Assembly (NCBI GenBank): GCA_028456385.1
Contig: JALNQF010000004.1
Span: 248,001 to 312,000, forward strand
Origin: Ophiosphaerella korrae
Lineage: Eukaryota; Ascomycota; Dothideomycetes; Pleosporales; Phaeosphaeriaceae
Direction of reading: 5' to 3'
DNA: 64,000 nt
This document shows positions 12,075-22,937 of this stretch, in pieces. The stretch's first letter is position 1, and the number at the start of each line of letters is the position of its first letter. A model generated the notes under the pieces. It did no database searches, was not told where the DNA came from, and worked only from the letters and a program-made list of their open reading frames with translations. The position numbers were made by a program, and so were the translations under genes.

Positions 12075-13296
12075 TCACTTCCTTACCGGGCCACTAACGC
12101 CAGCACCAATCACGCTCGGTAGTTCTTCGCTGCCCATCGAGTAGAGCATGCCAATCCCAGATGAGACCAGGAAGGCAAGGACAACACCTGTTGCCACAAA
12201 CAGCCAGAATTGGACCGAGATGTCTTTCTTCTGGCAGGCTGGTCCGCCCCAGTAGGTAACCTTCTGCTTGGACTCCATACCATGGTCTTCGCCAACCTTC
12301 TCGACGGTTGGCACACAGGCACAGCCATAACAATCAGAGCCCATGCCCTTGTGTAGAAGCGCACATTCGCCATGGCTGCTGCAATTATGTGTCTGCTTCT
12401 GGCACGCAGATTTGCTGCTGAAGCAGCTAGGAAGGATGCCTCGCACGGGGCCGCTGTTGCTCGCCTGGTTGATGATGACAGGGAAGTCCTCGAGGTCAGA
12501 GACGGGAGGGGCTGACGAAGAAGATGGTTCAGGTTTGATGGATAGCAGCGCTTCGGCGCTCTCGCGGCGAGCTCCATTGAGTGGAGGGAGGGCATAGGTG
12601 CCCCAGCCGTTGGCTGTGCGCTTGGTGTGCGCTGCCGAGGCTGGCAATGCGATGAGAGTTATTGCGAAGCCGAGCTTGTCTGCCTGATTGATGATGAGGG
12701 CGAATAGAGGGATGTCTTTGTTGGTCTCATTAAGGCGGACAACGTTCAGGTATTCGTTGTATGTGTTCAGCGTGTTATTGAGCGGAAGCAGCGATTCGAT
12801 GGCAAGGGCTGAGTTGTAGGTTGCTTGCTTGGGGTCTGGGAATGCAGGCAGTGACTGCGCTTGCTTGATCAGGTCCTCGAACAGACGCTTGTTGTCGGCT
12901 GGCGAGGGGGGGCCTGCTATTACGAACTCGTGCACTTTGTCTGCGCCATCAATAGCGACGACTGGTGCTGCTGGTCAGCTTCGATGTCTGTGAAGAGGGA
13001 CTGGGTTGGCGAGGACGCGCACCGGTTGCTTGCTCAGCAGTTGCATGGTCTATCCACACCAGCAAATGCGCCCTCGACCGGGCTGCATCATCTGCGCCGA
13101 ACAGTTCTTGTTTCCGGCCGCCATAGGCGTTGATGTGCCGGATCGCATCAGCATCTGCGTGCTCGACAGAGTGAAACCGCGAGAGGCCCAGCCGCTGGGC
13201 AATGATCAGGCGCGCCGTGTCTGGCGAGACGGACGGCTTGGATGCCGAGGCTGTGCAGTAGAGCGATGCGAGGAAGAAGCTCCAGGACAGCTTCAT
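12075..13296 (-). CDS. Vps3844/DUF3844 family type I membrane protein
   Basis: Two exons, 13296-13023 and about 12970-12075, give 389 residues. Three neighbouring CAG acceptors, all in the same frame, make the second exon start uncertain by up to three residues. A signal peptide (MKLSWSFFLASLYCTASA) starts the protein. The luminal part ends in a cysteine-rich EGF-like block (CFSSKSACQKQTHNCSSHG, then CYGCAC and PACQKKD), followed by one membrane helix (WLFVATGVVLAFLVSSGIGML) and a short tail. This layout matches the fungal DUF3844 family, annotated as vacuolar sorting protein Vps3844 and acting in the endomembrane system. Biochemical function is not well defined. It diverges from the mitochondrial gene starting at 13474. 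Confidence 0.88.
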
Positions 13297-13473
13297 GGTG
13301 GGTGAGTGGGTGGGTGGGTGGTCGTGGTGTTCGTGGTGTTGGATGCTGGAGGTTAGAACGTCACCACCTATCAGAGCACGAAGTCGTTCAGCGGAAGCTC
13401 TAGGCACTTGCCGCAGTTATGCCGGCCGCCCAAGCCAATGCACTGCATTCCCCTCCTCCCGCACCACCAGAAC
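13297..13473. promoter_or_regulatory. Compact divergent promoter, 177 bp
   Basis: Only 177 bases separate the start codons of the Vps3844 gene and the mitochondrial-type gene. Both must be driven from this segment or from within neighbouring sequence. A GGGT/GGTG-rich tract lies at about 13298-13325 on the plus strand. Confidence 0.55.
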
Positions 13474-14784
13474 ATGTTCAGGGCACAGCTGTTGCGGAGG
13501 AACTTCTCGCTTTTCACCAGAGCCTCCGCCTCGCGCATCGCCCGCTCAGCCGCCCGCGATGGCCACGAGTCCGTCATAATCCAGCGAGTCCGCTTCCGCC
13601 AACCCTTGTTCTCCCGGTCGTGAGTCTGCGCCCTCCACCCCCACTTCCATCAGACATTCACTCATCTTACAGACGCATAGTGGGCGCTGTATTGATTACA
13701 GCAGCACTCTATGGCACCAGCCGCTATATTGGCATAGAGGTCGAGGTCGAAACAGCACGTGAAGGGAAGAGTAGAGTCGGTGGACAGGACAACAACACTG
13801 AAGAGGACGACAATAACGACGACGACGACGATGGTGACGACGCCATACTGTTCCTGCCTACGGGCCTTTCGCGGAGGGTCCCAGACACTCCCTACAAAGA
13901 ATCAGACCCAGAATGGCAGGAATTTGTCAAGCTAGACAAGGACAAAACAAGACAAATAAGAATATGCGGTATGCACAATGCATTACCAGGCACCCATGGC
14001 AATGACTGACCACCTGCTAGCGGAAGTAGCCATATGGGCTCGAAATCATCTTAGTGCAACTTATCCGAAGCTCGGCCAGGCGCATTGGCGTAGCCGGGGA
14101 ATATGGCTCGAGATTGTGTATCCTGAGAATGCGCCGCCCCGATACGAGCGACCTGGAGTTGAATTGACCCAAGATTTAGAATGGCGGAAGGCGACCCGTC
14201 CGGTCGAGGGCCGTGTTCATCGCCGTCTAGAGAAGCTTCTCTACTCAACCCGCGTCTCGACCGCTTTGTACCAGGATATAAAACGAAAGGCAGTACTCTC
14301 GTGGGAAAATTTCCAAGAATACATGAGTTCGGCTGAAAAACCGGAGCTCGACACGCTGCAGCGAGCTCCTCCAAACGTCTCCACAAACCCCCCTTCACCG
14401 CCTGCTCCCGCCAATCCTACCTCCCCTGACTTGTCATCCCCGCCCACAACCGCTGCAGCAAACAACAAGCAGTCTTCTAATAAGCCTTCATCGCTCGCTT
14501 CTCACGCGAAAGACCTCGGCGTTGTCCTCCCGCGCGCCAGTCAACTTACCCTCGACCTTGCGCAATTCCGCAAAGACGCTTTCGAAAACACCAAATTTCA
14601 CATCGAGGATGACCCGCGAGGCGTGGTCGAAATACGTGGACCTATTGGGATTATCTATCCTGCACACTCAGTAACACTCAAGGTCCGAGCAACGTATGAT
14701 CCGAAGCAGGGCCGGTTTGTCAATCGAAGTTACACAGTTGCGGAGTTCCTTCCACATGACCAGCTTGCAAATCGCAAACCATAG
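13474..14784 (+). CDS. Probable mitochondrial inner-membrane protein, conserved, function unknown
   Basis: Three exons, 13474-13619, 13673-13968 and 14021-14784 (introns 53 and 52 nt), encode 401 residues. The start at MFRAQLLRRNFSLFTR was chosen because it gives a clear mitochondrial presequence: Arg-rich, amphipathic and without acids. An in-frame ATG 22 codons upstream would bury it. One membrane helix follows (RIVGAVLITAALYGTSRYI), then an Asp/Asn-rich linker partly made of GAC repeats (13804-13832). A conserved soluble region (ARNHLSATYPKLGQAHWRSRG to QDIKRKAVLSWENFQEYM) and a C-terminal beta-rich segment complete it. I do not recognise a named family. The design (targeting signal, one helix, intermembrane-space or matrix domain) is what I infer. 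Confidence 0.82.
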
Positions 14785-15164
14785 ATTAATCATTTCGAAC
14801 TGCAATGGTGTGTTGCATGTTTCTTTTAGGAAGTGAGCGTGTATGATAATCCTGCATTGGCTGGCGCATATTAGGCAAAGATAGCTCATCACTTGCATCT
14901 GAACCACACCATTTATCAGGTCTTTCGGCGGATGTTGGGCAGTTGCATTGAATTCCATACCATGTTACAGTAATGAATGGCCCATAAACCACTTGATCAG
15001 ACAACACACGATGCCTTGATGGGAAACAGCAAATAACTCGAGGAGTTGTCATGAGCTATGGATACACCACGAAACCAAACCCTTCTAGGATGGATAGAAT
15101 TGCCCTAACGCCAGCTCAATGCAAATTAAGACCCGTTTTTAGTAAAGCACAGCGCGAAATCCAA
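14785..15164. other. Convergent 3-prime intergenic region
   Basis: 380 bases between the stop codons of the mitochondrial protein gene and KRE33. No gene is seen. Confidence 0.55.
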
Positions 15165-18100
15165 TCATCGCTTACTCTTCTTGTGCTTCTTCTTCCCGCT
15201 CCCGCCTTCCTTGACCTTCTCTGCCTCCTTGTACGCCTCCTCAACCGCCTCACCAACCTTCCTCTTCTTCTCGCCTGTCTTGACCGCAATGGTCAAATCA
15301 CCCGCCTTACCATTCTTTGTCGCCTTGCTAATCGCGCGTTCGGCATCTTCCCAGTCCGTCGCACCCGACCCGATTTCGTACCTGGGATGCAGCGTTAGAA
15401 ATGCTTGCGTAGGCTTGCGTAGGCACGAGAACTTACTTATGCAGGGGCAGAGCATCGATTAGGCCTCGGGCCCGTTCGCGCTCTTCGCGAAGTGCTTCGT
15501 CACCTCCTTCTTGTAGCTCTTCTGCAAGATCTTTGGTCAGTGGCTTGAAGCGTTGTTGAGTGTCTGCGTCCTCGCCACGTGCAATATCATTATTATCAAG
15601 TTGCATGGCTTCCGGCATTGTCTGTTCGACTGCGCCTTCCACTATGCTTCGCAAGGCTGTTGCAGCTTTGCGGACGACTTTTACGAACATAGCCATCAAT
15701 TGACTGGAGTTGAGGTTTAGATCTTTCTCAACGTCGGAGAATTCTTTGCGTTGGAGACCGATGGCTAGGAGGAGTGCTCGTTGGGCACCGCTAAGGGTCA
15801 CGGCGCTCTTAAGCCGGCCAGAGAAATAGAGGTGTGCAATTGAAGGAAGCATGTCGAGGATGACGTGGTAGTCAAGCATGTTGTTCGCATACGAGTCCAA
15901 GCGCTTGAGGTCAAATGGTGTAAATAGGGCATCGAGCTCTGCCTTGGTGATCGGTTGTGCTTGGAGATCAGCGTCTAACTTTGAGCCAGCTGACGCGGAT
16001 TCTTCAATAGATAGTGATGTTACAGAAGGAAACGTGCGGAACTGATAGGATAGAAGTGAGAGGAATCGTTTCTGGAAGTCCTTTGTAAATGCTGCAACCC
16101 AGCTACCATCTGATGAAGTGATTTCGAGTGATCGAATCATGATACATGTATGTTCGCCAGTTAGGTCGTTGGGTGTCTGGCGAAGATAGACTGGAACAAA
16201 GGATTTTCTCTTCCAAAACTTGTGAAGTTGTTGAGTTAGACCATACGATACGCCGACATAGTCCAATTGTGGTGCTTTTAGTTCAGGTAGCCGGGCAAAA
16301 AGCGGTGGCATCTCATTTGCTTCTCTGACCTTGACATTATCCTGCAAAAGCGACGCATCTTCTAGCTCGTCTTCAGTCACTCTTCGCATTTCTTCTACTG
16401 CCTGAGGCTCACTCTCCGATAGACTCGCAAGCTTGCCGTCGTAGAAGTCGACAAGAAGCTCGAGCGCTCGAGAACCGTACCCCATACTGACATAATCAGG
16501 ATTTGTTGCTATTCGTACAATACGCGCACCAGATAGGCTAGCGAAGTTTTCGTCCTGGAACTGCTGCGAAACTATCCAAGGGATAAGGTCACCTCCAGCA
16601 CGCTGGCCTCGACTGAGACTGCTGAGTACACTCTCTCTGCTAATTTGTCCTTCCAGAGCAACCTGAATTACACAAAGAGGTTCAGGTAGTTTATTTTCCT
16701 CAGGCGGAGCTACCAAAACGAAGAGCTGATGGGCTGGCGCATCGGACATAAGCTGAAGGTCATTCGGCGTGTTTTTATAGTGGCTAGCAACATAGAGAGC
16801 CATCATCTTCTGTAGGAACTTCTCGGCAGCTGGGTTGAAAGAGAACAAAGTGTCGCGATTCACGTGTAGGAGCTGGCACTCCTTGGGGTGTGGACAACCT
16901 TGAGTGTTTATTTTCGATTTGGGAAGAGTGGCATCGAGGCACAAAAGGTCATTCAGCCATCTTTCGACAGAATCACCTTGTGCGTAACGAATAGGCTCTG
17001 AAAGTGTAATTTCACGGAGTGAGCGAGCAGCCATGGCACCCTCTGCGCCATCTCTTGCCTCTTTTCCAGTTGAGCGATCGACTACGCGAGCTGATCCATT
17101 GGCCTTACCACCTCTTGATTGCTCACGGAGCTGCTGAATGAGTTTGAGAGAGAGTGATCGTCCTGTTCCTTCGTAGCCGTTAATTGTCGAAGCCATAAAG
17201 ACCAGATAAGGTCCCATTAATTTTCGTACAAGTGGCAATGGTATAGCTGCAGCTTCATCGATAACTAATAATTCTGCCTGACCTAGTACGTGCGCATCTT
17301 CTGGCTTAATGTATTGGATGACCTGTCGATGTTGACGATGGAGGTTGATGCGCAAAATGACCTTGGCCTGATCGGGTTCCATGGATTGCATGATATTATA
17401 ATCTTGATGATCCACATATCCCAATGCGTCGAAACCCTTGAGAACGAACTCAAACAGAGTTTTCAGGTTCTCCGGGCTAGGTGAGGTGATGTAGATGTTG
17501 TTATATCCATGCGCTACTGCAGCAGCAACGGCTACGCCTAGGGCTGCCGATTTTCCTCGTCCACGAGCCGCTGTCAATGTCACGGTGCTCCTTAGTGTCT
17601 TTTCCACAATTGCGTCAACGAATGTAAGCAGGGCTTTCGCTTGATCTACTGTCTTGGCAAGTTTGACTAGATCGCCCACGGGGGGCGAGTCTGCCAATGA
17701 TTCCTTAATCTCTGCGAGTTCTTTTGCCTTTGGGGTTTTGCCCTCGAGTTCTTGGTCCGGTGGAAGCAATTGTTTGACATGCTTGCCACCTGATATCGGG
17801 AGCACGTTTAGCTCATCATCCACCACCAAACAGCTGTCGCATTTGCCTAGGGACAAGATGAATCGCTCGTTAAAGCGCGCCACAACGTCGCTATGCGCCT
17901 CGGTTCTGTATCTGGAGTGGATATCCATTGACAATGTATACAGTTGCTTCAAACTGTTCATACCCTTTAGCAACAAAATGACCAGGCCCCCTCCTTCTAC
18001 TGTCTCTATTGTCCGCGCGAGTAGATTCGGCGTCAGAGCCTCGAAATCTTGTAAGATACACATGCCGTAGGTATTGCCCAAGATCTTGTCTGTTTCTTTG

Positions 18101-18533
18101 TAATAAACATAGCGGATGTTTTGCGTCGAGACGAATAGTTCGAATGGGTCCTCGGTATCGACGTCGCGGATGCCTCGCTTGATTTCGCTCTTGATCTTCT
18201 TTTCGCGCTTCTTCCGATGACTTGAGAAGCCCAGCAGCTTGTTCTTATAGGCCCATAGTACCGATTTATTTAGCTTGACGTCTACGTTGAGGAGGATGTG
18301 GTAGAGATTGACTATAACATCCTTTTGCCTGTCACCAACGACAACGAAGAAGCTTCGTTTCTTCTCCTAAAAAACATTAGATAAGTGTAATTCAGAGCGC
18401 TTTCATTCTGACCTGTACATACCTGCGCTCCATTACGAATCAACGCCGGTATCCGGGAGTCACTACATTCATATAAGCGTCATGGCCTCCTTACTTTCTA
18501 TTGCGCTTGCACATACATAGCTTTCTTAGGCAT
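15165..18533 (-). CDS. KRE33: RNA cytidine acetyltransferase Kre33 (NAT10)
   Basis: ATP-dependent enzyme making N4-acetylcytidine in 18S rRNA and in tRNAs; essential for small-subunit maturation in the nucleolus. Four exons, 18533-18517, 18462-18423, 18366-15437 and 15381-15165 (introns 54, 56 and 55 nt), encode 1067 residues, the usual family length. The 17-nt first exon encodes MPKKAI. Visible in order: the DSRIPALIRNG start, a helicase-like module with GRGKS at about residues 288-292, the GNAT fold with IVRIATNPDYVSMGYGSRAL, and the RNA-binding segment GLTQQLHKFWKRKSFVPVYL. A lysine-rich nucleolar tail ends KKKHKKSKR. The start matches yeast MAKKAIDSRIP. Confidence 0.96.
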
Positions 18534-18997
18534 TGTGGCAGCTGTGCAAGCTTCCCCGCCGCCTCTCACGTAACTTGCTTAAACACAGAGGCGCACGTGT
18601 CAAAATGGCAGAACACTTATCGCAAGAGTGTAATCTATTGTTACGTAGGCCAGGTTGTCTATTTCGCAAGGTAATTAGGCTATGCGTCAGGTGGTAGGAA
18701 AAGTTGTGGCGCGGCCGGCTCGAATTGGAGCCTCCGCAACTTTTTCTGCCACCGCCCTAACTCCGCCTCGGGCTAGCGCAGCGACCAGCCTCATAGGAAC
18801 ACCTAGATCACGCCTCGCAATTGCAATATGAAGATCTCAAGAAATCCAATATAGGGGTTAGGTCTTCACGTATTGATACATATATACCTTCAAGCTGAAT
18901 AATATTCAGAGTTGGAAAAGAGCATTCAATTTGATTCTACATACATGATGTATGTTGTGTGGTCAATATCCCTACATCTCAGCCATATGCCATTCCC
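18534..18997. other. KRE33 promoter and DPP5 3-prime flank
   Basis: 464 bases between two tandem minus-strand genes. Contains the KRE33 upstream region next to 18533 and the DPP5 3-prime untranslated region. No gene is seen. Confidence 0.5.
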
Positions 18998-21266
18998 TCA
19001 ACGTAGAGGGATGGTAGTCTCACCTAACTTCCCAGCATCCACCCGCTTCCTACTCTCTGTGTACTTTTCCAGACCCACATGTCCATTGATCCAATCTAGC
19101 ACAACTTCGTGCCACATCAAACTATTCTCGTGCTTCAGCACCCAATGATTCTCATCCGGAAACGTCAAAAACTGGCTGTCCACACCTCGAGTCTGGAGTA
19201 CGTTGAACGCTGCTAGCCCCTCACTAATAGTTAGCCTGTAGTCCAGCTCGCTGTGAATAATCAGGTGAGGAGTGTCCCAGTGTTCGGTAAAGCGGCTTGG
19301 ATCCCATTTCGCCCAAGCTTCCGGCTTGTTCCAAAGTTTTCCGGTGAGGTCGTGAAAGGGGAAGTACAATTCCTCGGAAGCCATTTGCCCAGTCATAGAG
19401 AAGACGCCGTCATGGGTTACAAGCGCTTTGAATTCGCGGCCAAGGGGGTGACCTTGAATCCAATTCATCATGTATCCGCCGTAACTTGCACCTAGCGCTA
19501 CAGCCCTGTCAGTGTCCACGTAGTTCAGATTCTTCTTGATCCAGTCAAATCCCAATGCAAGGTCTTCATACGGTAATCCGCCCCATTGCCCTTGAATTGC
19601 GTCTACAAATTTCTGCCCATATGATGTTGAGCCTGTGGGGTTCGGGCATATGACGATGTATCCTTGTTCGGCGAAGACTGCAGGATTCCAGCGTGTGCTC
19701 CAGCCATCTGTCCATGCGCCTTGGGGTCCACCATGCACTAAATATGCAAGCGGGTATGTTTTCGAAGACGAAAATGTACTGGGCTTCACAACCCAGGCGT
19801 GAATGGATGTATGTGGAGCGGCGCCAGGAAAGAGGATTTCATCAATCTGGCTGCGTGAAAGGCCAAACATGGCACCGGAATGCGAAGTAGAAGATATATA
19901 TTTTGTTGTCCGATGGTGGGATTGCGAGTCGTAGGGGCGGTGGTCAGTGCAGAGAGTATAAACCACATCCTGGGAGGGGGAGGTACTGACAGGTACCAGA
20001 CTGTAAAGACTATTTTCAATCAGGCTAGTAGATGTTAGAAAAATATCACCCGACTCAAGAACATGAGCCGAGTTTATGGTTCCACCTTCAACAAGGAGGG
20101 TGGGGAGATGTGTATCTTCTTCCTTCGTCGCGGGAGGATGAGATTGAAACAAGGAACCACGTCCGTGTGCTTCTGCTAAGAAATAGAGACGCGCATCATC
20201 TGCACTCCAGGTGACTGACTGCGGGCTTCGGTCCCATGTGCCCTGGCCATCCTTAGATCTCCATAATAAAGTGCTTTCTGAGGGTTTCGTATAGTCGAAG
20301 AGTATGAAAGGTTCGTTTTTGTCGGATTCGTAGCCATCCGTTCTCATTGAGAGAAAAGCAATCATCTTGCCAGAAGTTGACCACACAGGACCTGTGCTAG
20401 CACCTTTGAAACCATCGATGGAGACCTTGTGTATTTCTGGGAATTCTTCGTAAAAGAGGTTATGCCAAAACCCTGGCTTTGCCACCACGTAGATGTTGGT
20501 TTTGGTATGTGTCGCAGGATTGAGACTCGGATCCTTTGACGTGAAGACAAGTCCGTACCTTGAGATGTCAAAGTGATCTTTTCCACCAAATGGCTCGATC
20601 GGGCTTTCCAGGTTTGTCCCTTCCAGAGCGTTTTTTAGCTTGCTGAGCTCAAATTTATCATTGTCCTTCTTGTGTAACTTCGCGAGCCAAATAGCGTTCC
20701 GGTTCTGGTCCGTGTAGTGGTCCCAATGCCTCACAAAACCCGCATTATAAATTCTACCTGATGAAAGGGGCTTTTCAGCATCCTTGGGGTTCAGCAATGA
20801 GCCGTCGGGCTTTGCTTTGCCAGACATAGCGATGCCATACCAACCAACGCCAAGATCCTTGATCTTGAGATCACCTACTGGACCTGCAATGGTGCCAGCA
20901 ACATATTTGCTTGCATCATATCAGCGAGCCGAAACCATGTGAATTTTGGTGTTCTTACCTTGTCTCGAAGTTACTCGCATTTCCAACAACAACACTAGTA
21001 GTCCCGTCTTCTTCGGCTTTGAGATACAAAATTGTGTCATTGTCTATCCAATTCGGCTCACTTGCTGACTTATCGTCCGTTATCAGACTAGATTGTTGAG
21101 TTTTGGGATCCAGAAGCCGGATCTCAGACTTTTTCGCATGTTGCGCAAAGCTGTAAGCTGATACACTATACAAGACCTTTGATCCCGAACGATTTGGTTG
21201 AGCTTGGGAGCGTCGAGGTGCTTCAAGTAGCACCTCTGGTGTAAATTTTCGTGCTCTGATCGTCAT
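18998..21266 (-). CDS. Dipeptidyl-peptidase V-like S9C serine peptidase, non-secreted form
   Basis: Prolyl-oligopeptidase-family enzyme that removes dipeptides from peptide N termini. Exons 21266-20959 and 20909-18998 with a 49-nt intron give 739 residues. An N-terminal beta-propeller precedes the alpha/beta-hydrolase domain, which begins near the HGGPQGAW oxyanion motif. The catalytic triad can be placed: Ser578 in GASYGGY, Asp659 in SELDYRL and His691 in DENHWV. Unlike secreted DppV of Aspergillus, this protein opens with MTIRARKFTPEVLLEAPR and has no signal peptide. I infer a cytosolic member that recycles peptides. The intron donor lies directly before a stop in the unspliced frame. Confidence 0.92.
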
Positions 21267-21972
21267 AATAGAGGTGGTAAATTTTTGAGATGATTAACTA
21301 GTAGTTATACTGTTAGCGTTTCCATAAGGCCGTGTTTCCGTCAGAGGAACTCAAGAGTTGAACGAGGAATCGAAGTACAAGTCGCTCATGCGAAACAGGG
21401 CGTCCACTCTCACCCGAACAGCATACAGGATGCAGGAACAATGCGCTTTCTCCACAAGTTCGCAGGCCATGAATACCTAAAACGAGCGGACTGGTCTGTC
21501 TAACTTGGTGGTTTTGGTACAGACCTTTAGAACACAGCATCTGTGAATTGCCTATGCGACAGGACGTACATGATCCAATGAAAGATGATGTGCCCAATTC
21601 TAATGTGAGAATCGAGAACGATTCACGACTTACCACTAGGTCGGATTGCTCCAAATATGAATATCAAGTGCGCTAGATCGCGCGTGTGAAGTGCTGGAGG
21701 GAAGGCTGAGCGACAAAGACACCGTAATGTTGGAGTGCAGCTGCTAGCCGAATGGGGCCCATAATCAACCCCTCACGCCAGCCACCTAGCCCCACTATTT
21801 AGGCCACAAACGATATCATTGCTCACTGAAAGATGCGAACACATCTCACCCGCAAAGTGTGACACCGGGACTCCCTGCGCAATGGTCTAAGAATACACTG
21901 CTTGACTACAAAAATATATATATATTTTAGCTAATTTAAGAAATTTCCAAATTTCAGTCCGAGGGACCTTCG
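21267..21972. other. Intergenic with TATA-rich stretch before the tRNA gene
   Basis: About 700 bases between DPP5 and the tRNA gene. Open frames are short and unrecognised. A TATATATATATATTTTA-type stretch at about 21914-21930 lies roughly 45-60 bases upstream of the tRNA 5-prime end, a position where TATA-like elements can aid Pol III. I infer that role; only the sequence is seen. Confidence 0.5.
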
Positions 21973-22129
21973 AGTCCTGTGGCGCAGTGGTAGCGCGCCG
22001 TTCTTATAAGTTTCGTCAGACACTTATGACTCTATTTGAGTAATGCGGATGCCGTGGGTTCGAGTACGTTTCTCTGAATGGTGCCGAGGGTTGAACTTAA
22101 CTAACATTCCTCAGACCCCACCAGGACTA
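21973..22129 (+). tRNA. tRNA-Ile(UAU), anticodon TAT, with two interruptions
   Basis: Exons 21973-22008, 22043-22063 and 22115-22129 give a 72-nt tRNA. The acceptor stem pairs 21973-21979 (AGTCCTG) perfectly with 22122-22128 (CAGGACT); A at 22129 is the discriminator. D-arm GCGC/GCGC has loop AGTGGTA. The anticodon loop is CTTATAA, with TAT at 22005-22007 and A37. The T-stem is GTGGG/CCCAC with loop TTCGAAC. The first insert, 22009-22042, sits after position 37 like a normal tRNA intron, and its ACTTATGA pairs with the anticodon loop. The second insert splits the T-loop. A box TGGCGCAGTGG is intact; the B box begins GGTTCGA and is interrupted. One weak point: positions 31 and 39 form a T-T mismatch. 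A T5 terminator follows. Confidence 0.85.
22064..22114 (+). other. 51-nt GT-AG intron-like insert in the tRNA T-loop
   Basis: The insert begins GTACGT and ends CTCAG. It contains TTAACTAAC (CTAAC at 22101-22105) about ten bases before the acceptor. These are the donor, branch and acceptor signals used by protein-coding genes in this window, and 51 nt is the typical intron length here. Exact removal joins TTCGA to ACCCCAC, producing a standard seven-base T-loop and a fully paired T-stem. It lies outside the anticodon loop, where nuclear tRNA introns normally sit. Spliceosomal removal is inferred; the signals are seen. Confidence 0.75.
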
Positions 22130-22142
22130 AGAATCTCTCTTC

Positions 22143-22147
22143 TTTTT
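22143..22147 (+). terminator. Probable Pol III terminator (T5)
   Basis: A run of five T residues 14 bases after the tRNA discriminator base. Fungal Pol III often needs longer runs, so strength is uncertain, but the placement supports a live transcription unit. Confidence 0.6.
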
Positions 22148-22379
22148 GCCGTTCCTTTTGCGATTCCAAGGTCACATTACAGTTCTGTTTATCTTGATTA
22201 TTCTTCAACATCACATAGCTCTTTAGATCGTCACATTTGAATGCAAGAAAATATATGGCTCAGAATTACTAAATCACTACTAAAATGCTACAGGTATCTC
22301 TATCCAAGGGTTTGCACGCGAGCCATGCTCACAGCCTGCTGATGATAATGCTCGCTAATTTGAAAATCCATTTCTGTTC

Positions 22380-22937
22380 TTATGACCGGTAACTCAGCCC
22401 CGAGAAAGTTTTCTCTAATCCCTTCTTCTCATCCTCAATACCCTTCACGATTTTGTTCCGCATAATTTCAATCTGACGCTCACACTCCCATTTTGGCGTA
22501 TCTGCGCCTTTCATGCCAATAAATCTGGCAAACATGCGCATTTTGACATGTAGTCGTTCCAAGTCGCTCAACTTACAATTCTCGGGCAATGTGTCATCTT
22601 TGTAGAGGAAAGGCTTGGACCAGTCCATTTTTCCAGGATATTCGTAAGTGAGTGGGCAGGGTGTGGTTTGGGAGTAGAATTCGGCCATTCGATCGAGTTG
22701 GTCTTCGGTGAGGAGGAAGAGGTTTAGCATGGTCCCTGGGAAATCTGGCGCCGGTAGGCCAGTTTGAACGTGCAAAATAGGAGCGATAACAAGGCACATC
22801 GATTGGATTTTGAGCGCAAGTTCTGGGTTTCGTGTCCAGAGCAATCTCTGCCTTGCTAGGCGACGTTGTATTATGCTTGATTTTTTTCTGGTTGGCTTGG
22901 AAATTCCTCCCCTGTTGTTCACGCGTTGGGAATGCAT
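22380..22937 (-). CDS. Hypothetical protein, 185 aa, basic and helical
   Basis: Intronless frame of 185 residues starting at the ATG at 22937; an in-frame TGA lies eight codons upstream, supporting this start if no intron intervenes. The N-terminal 35 residues are rich in Arg and Lys (SKPTRKKSSIIQRRLARQRLL), followed by a hydrophobic stretch (LALKIQSMCLVIAPILHV), an acidic TEDQLDRMAEFYSQ helix, and a Lys/Glu-rich C terminus. Composition looks like a real protein. I do not recognise a family, and no membrane helix is convincing. Confidence 0.55.
   Translation of the reverse strand: MHSQRVNNRGGISKPTRKKSSIIQRRLARQRLLWTRNPELALKIQSMCLVIAPILHVQTGLPAPDFPGTMLNLFLLTEDQLDRMAEFYSQTTPCPLTYEYPGKMDWSKPFLYKDDTLPENCKLSDLERLHVKMRMFARFIGMKGADTPKWECERQIEIMRNKIVKGIEDEKKGLEKTFSGLSYRS

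Noticed and set aside
21973..22070. tRNA-like sequence taken at first as a broken tRNA pseudogene
   Set aside because: Its immediate 3-prime side does not pair, but the missing T-stem and acceptor strands were found perfectly paired at 22115-22128 after a GT-AG block, so decay is less likely than an intron.
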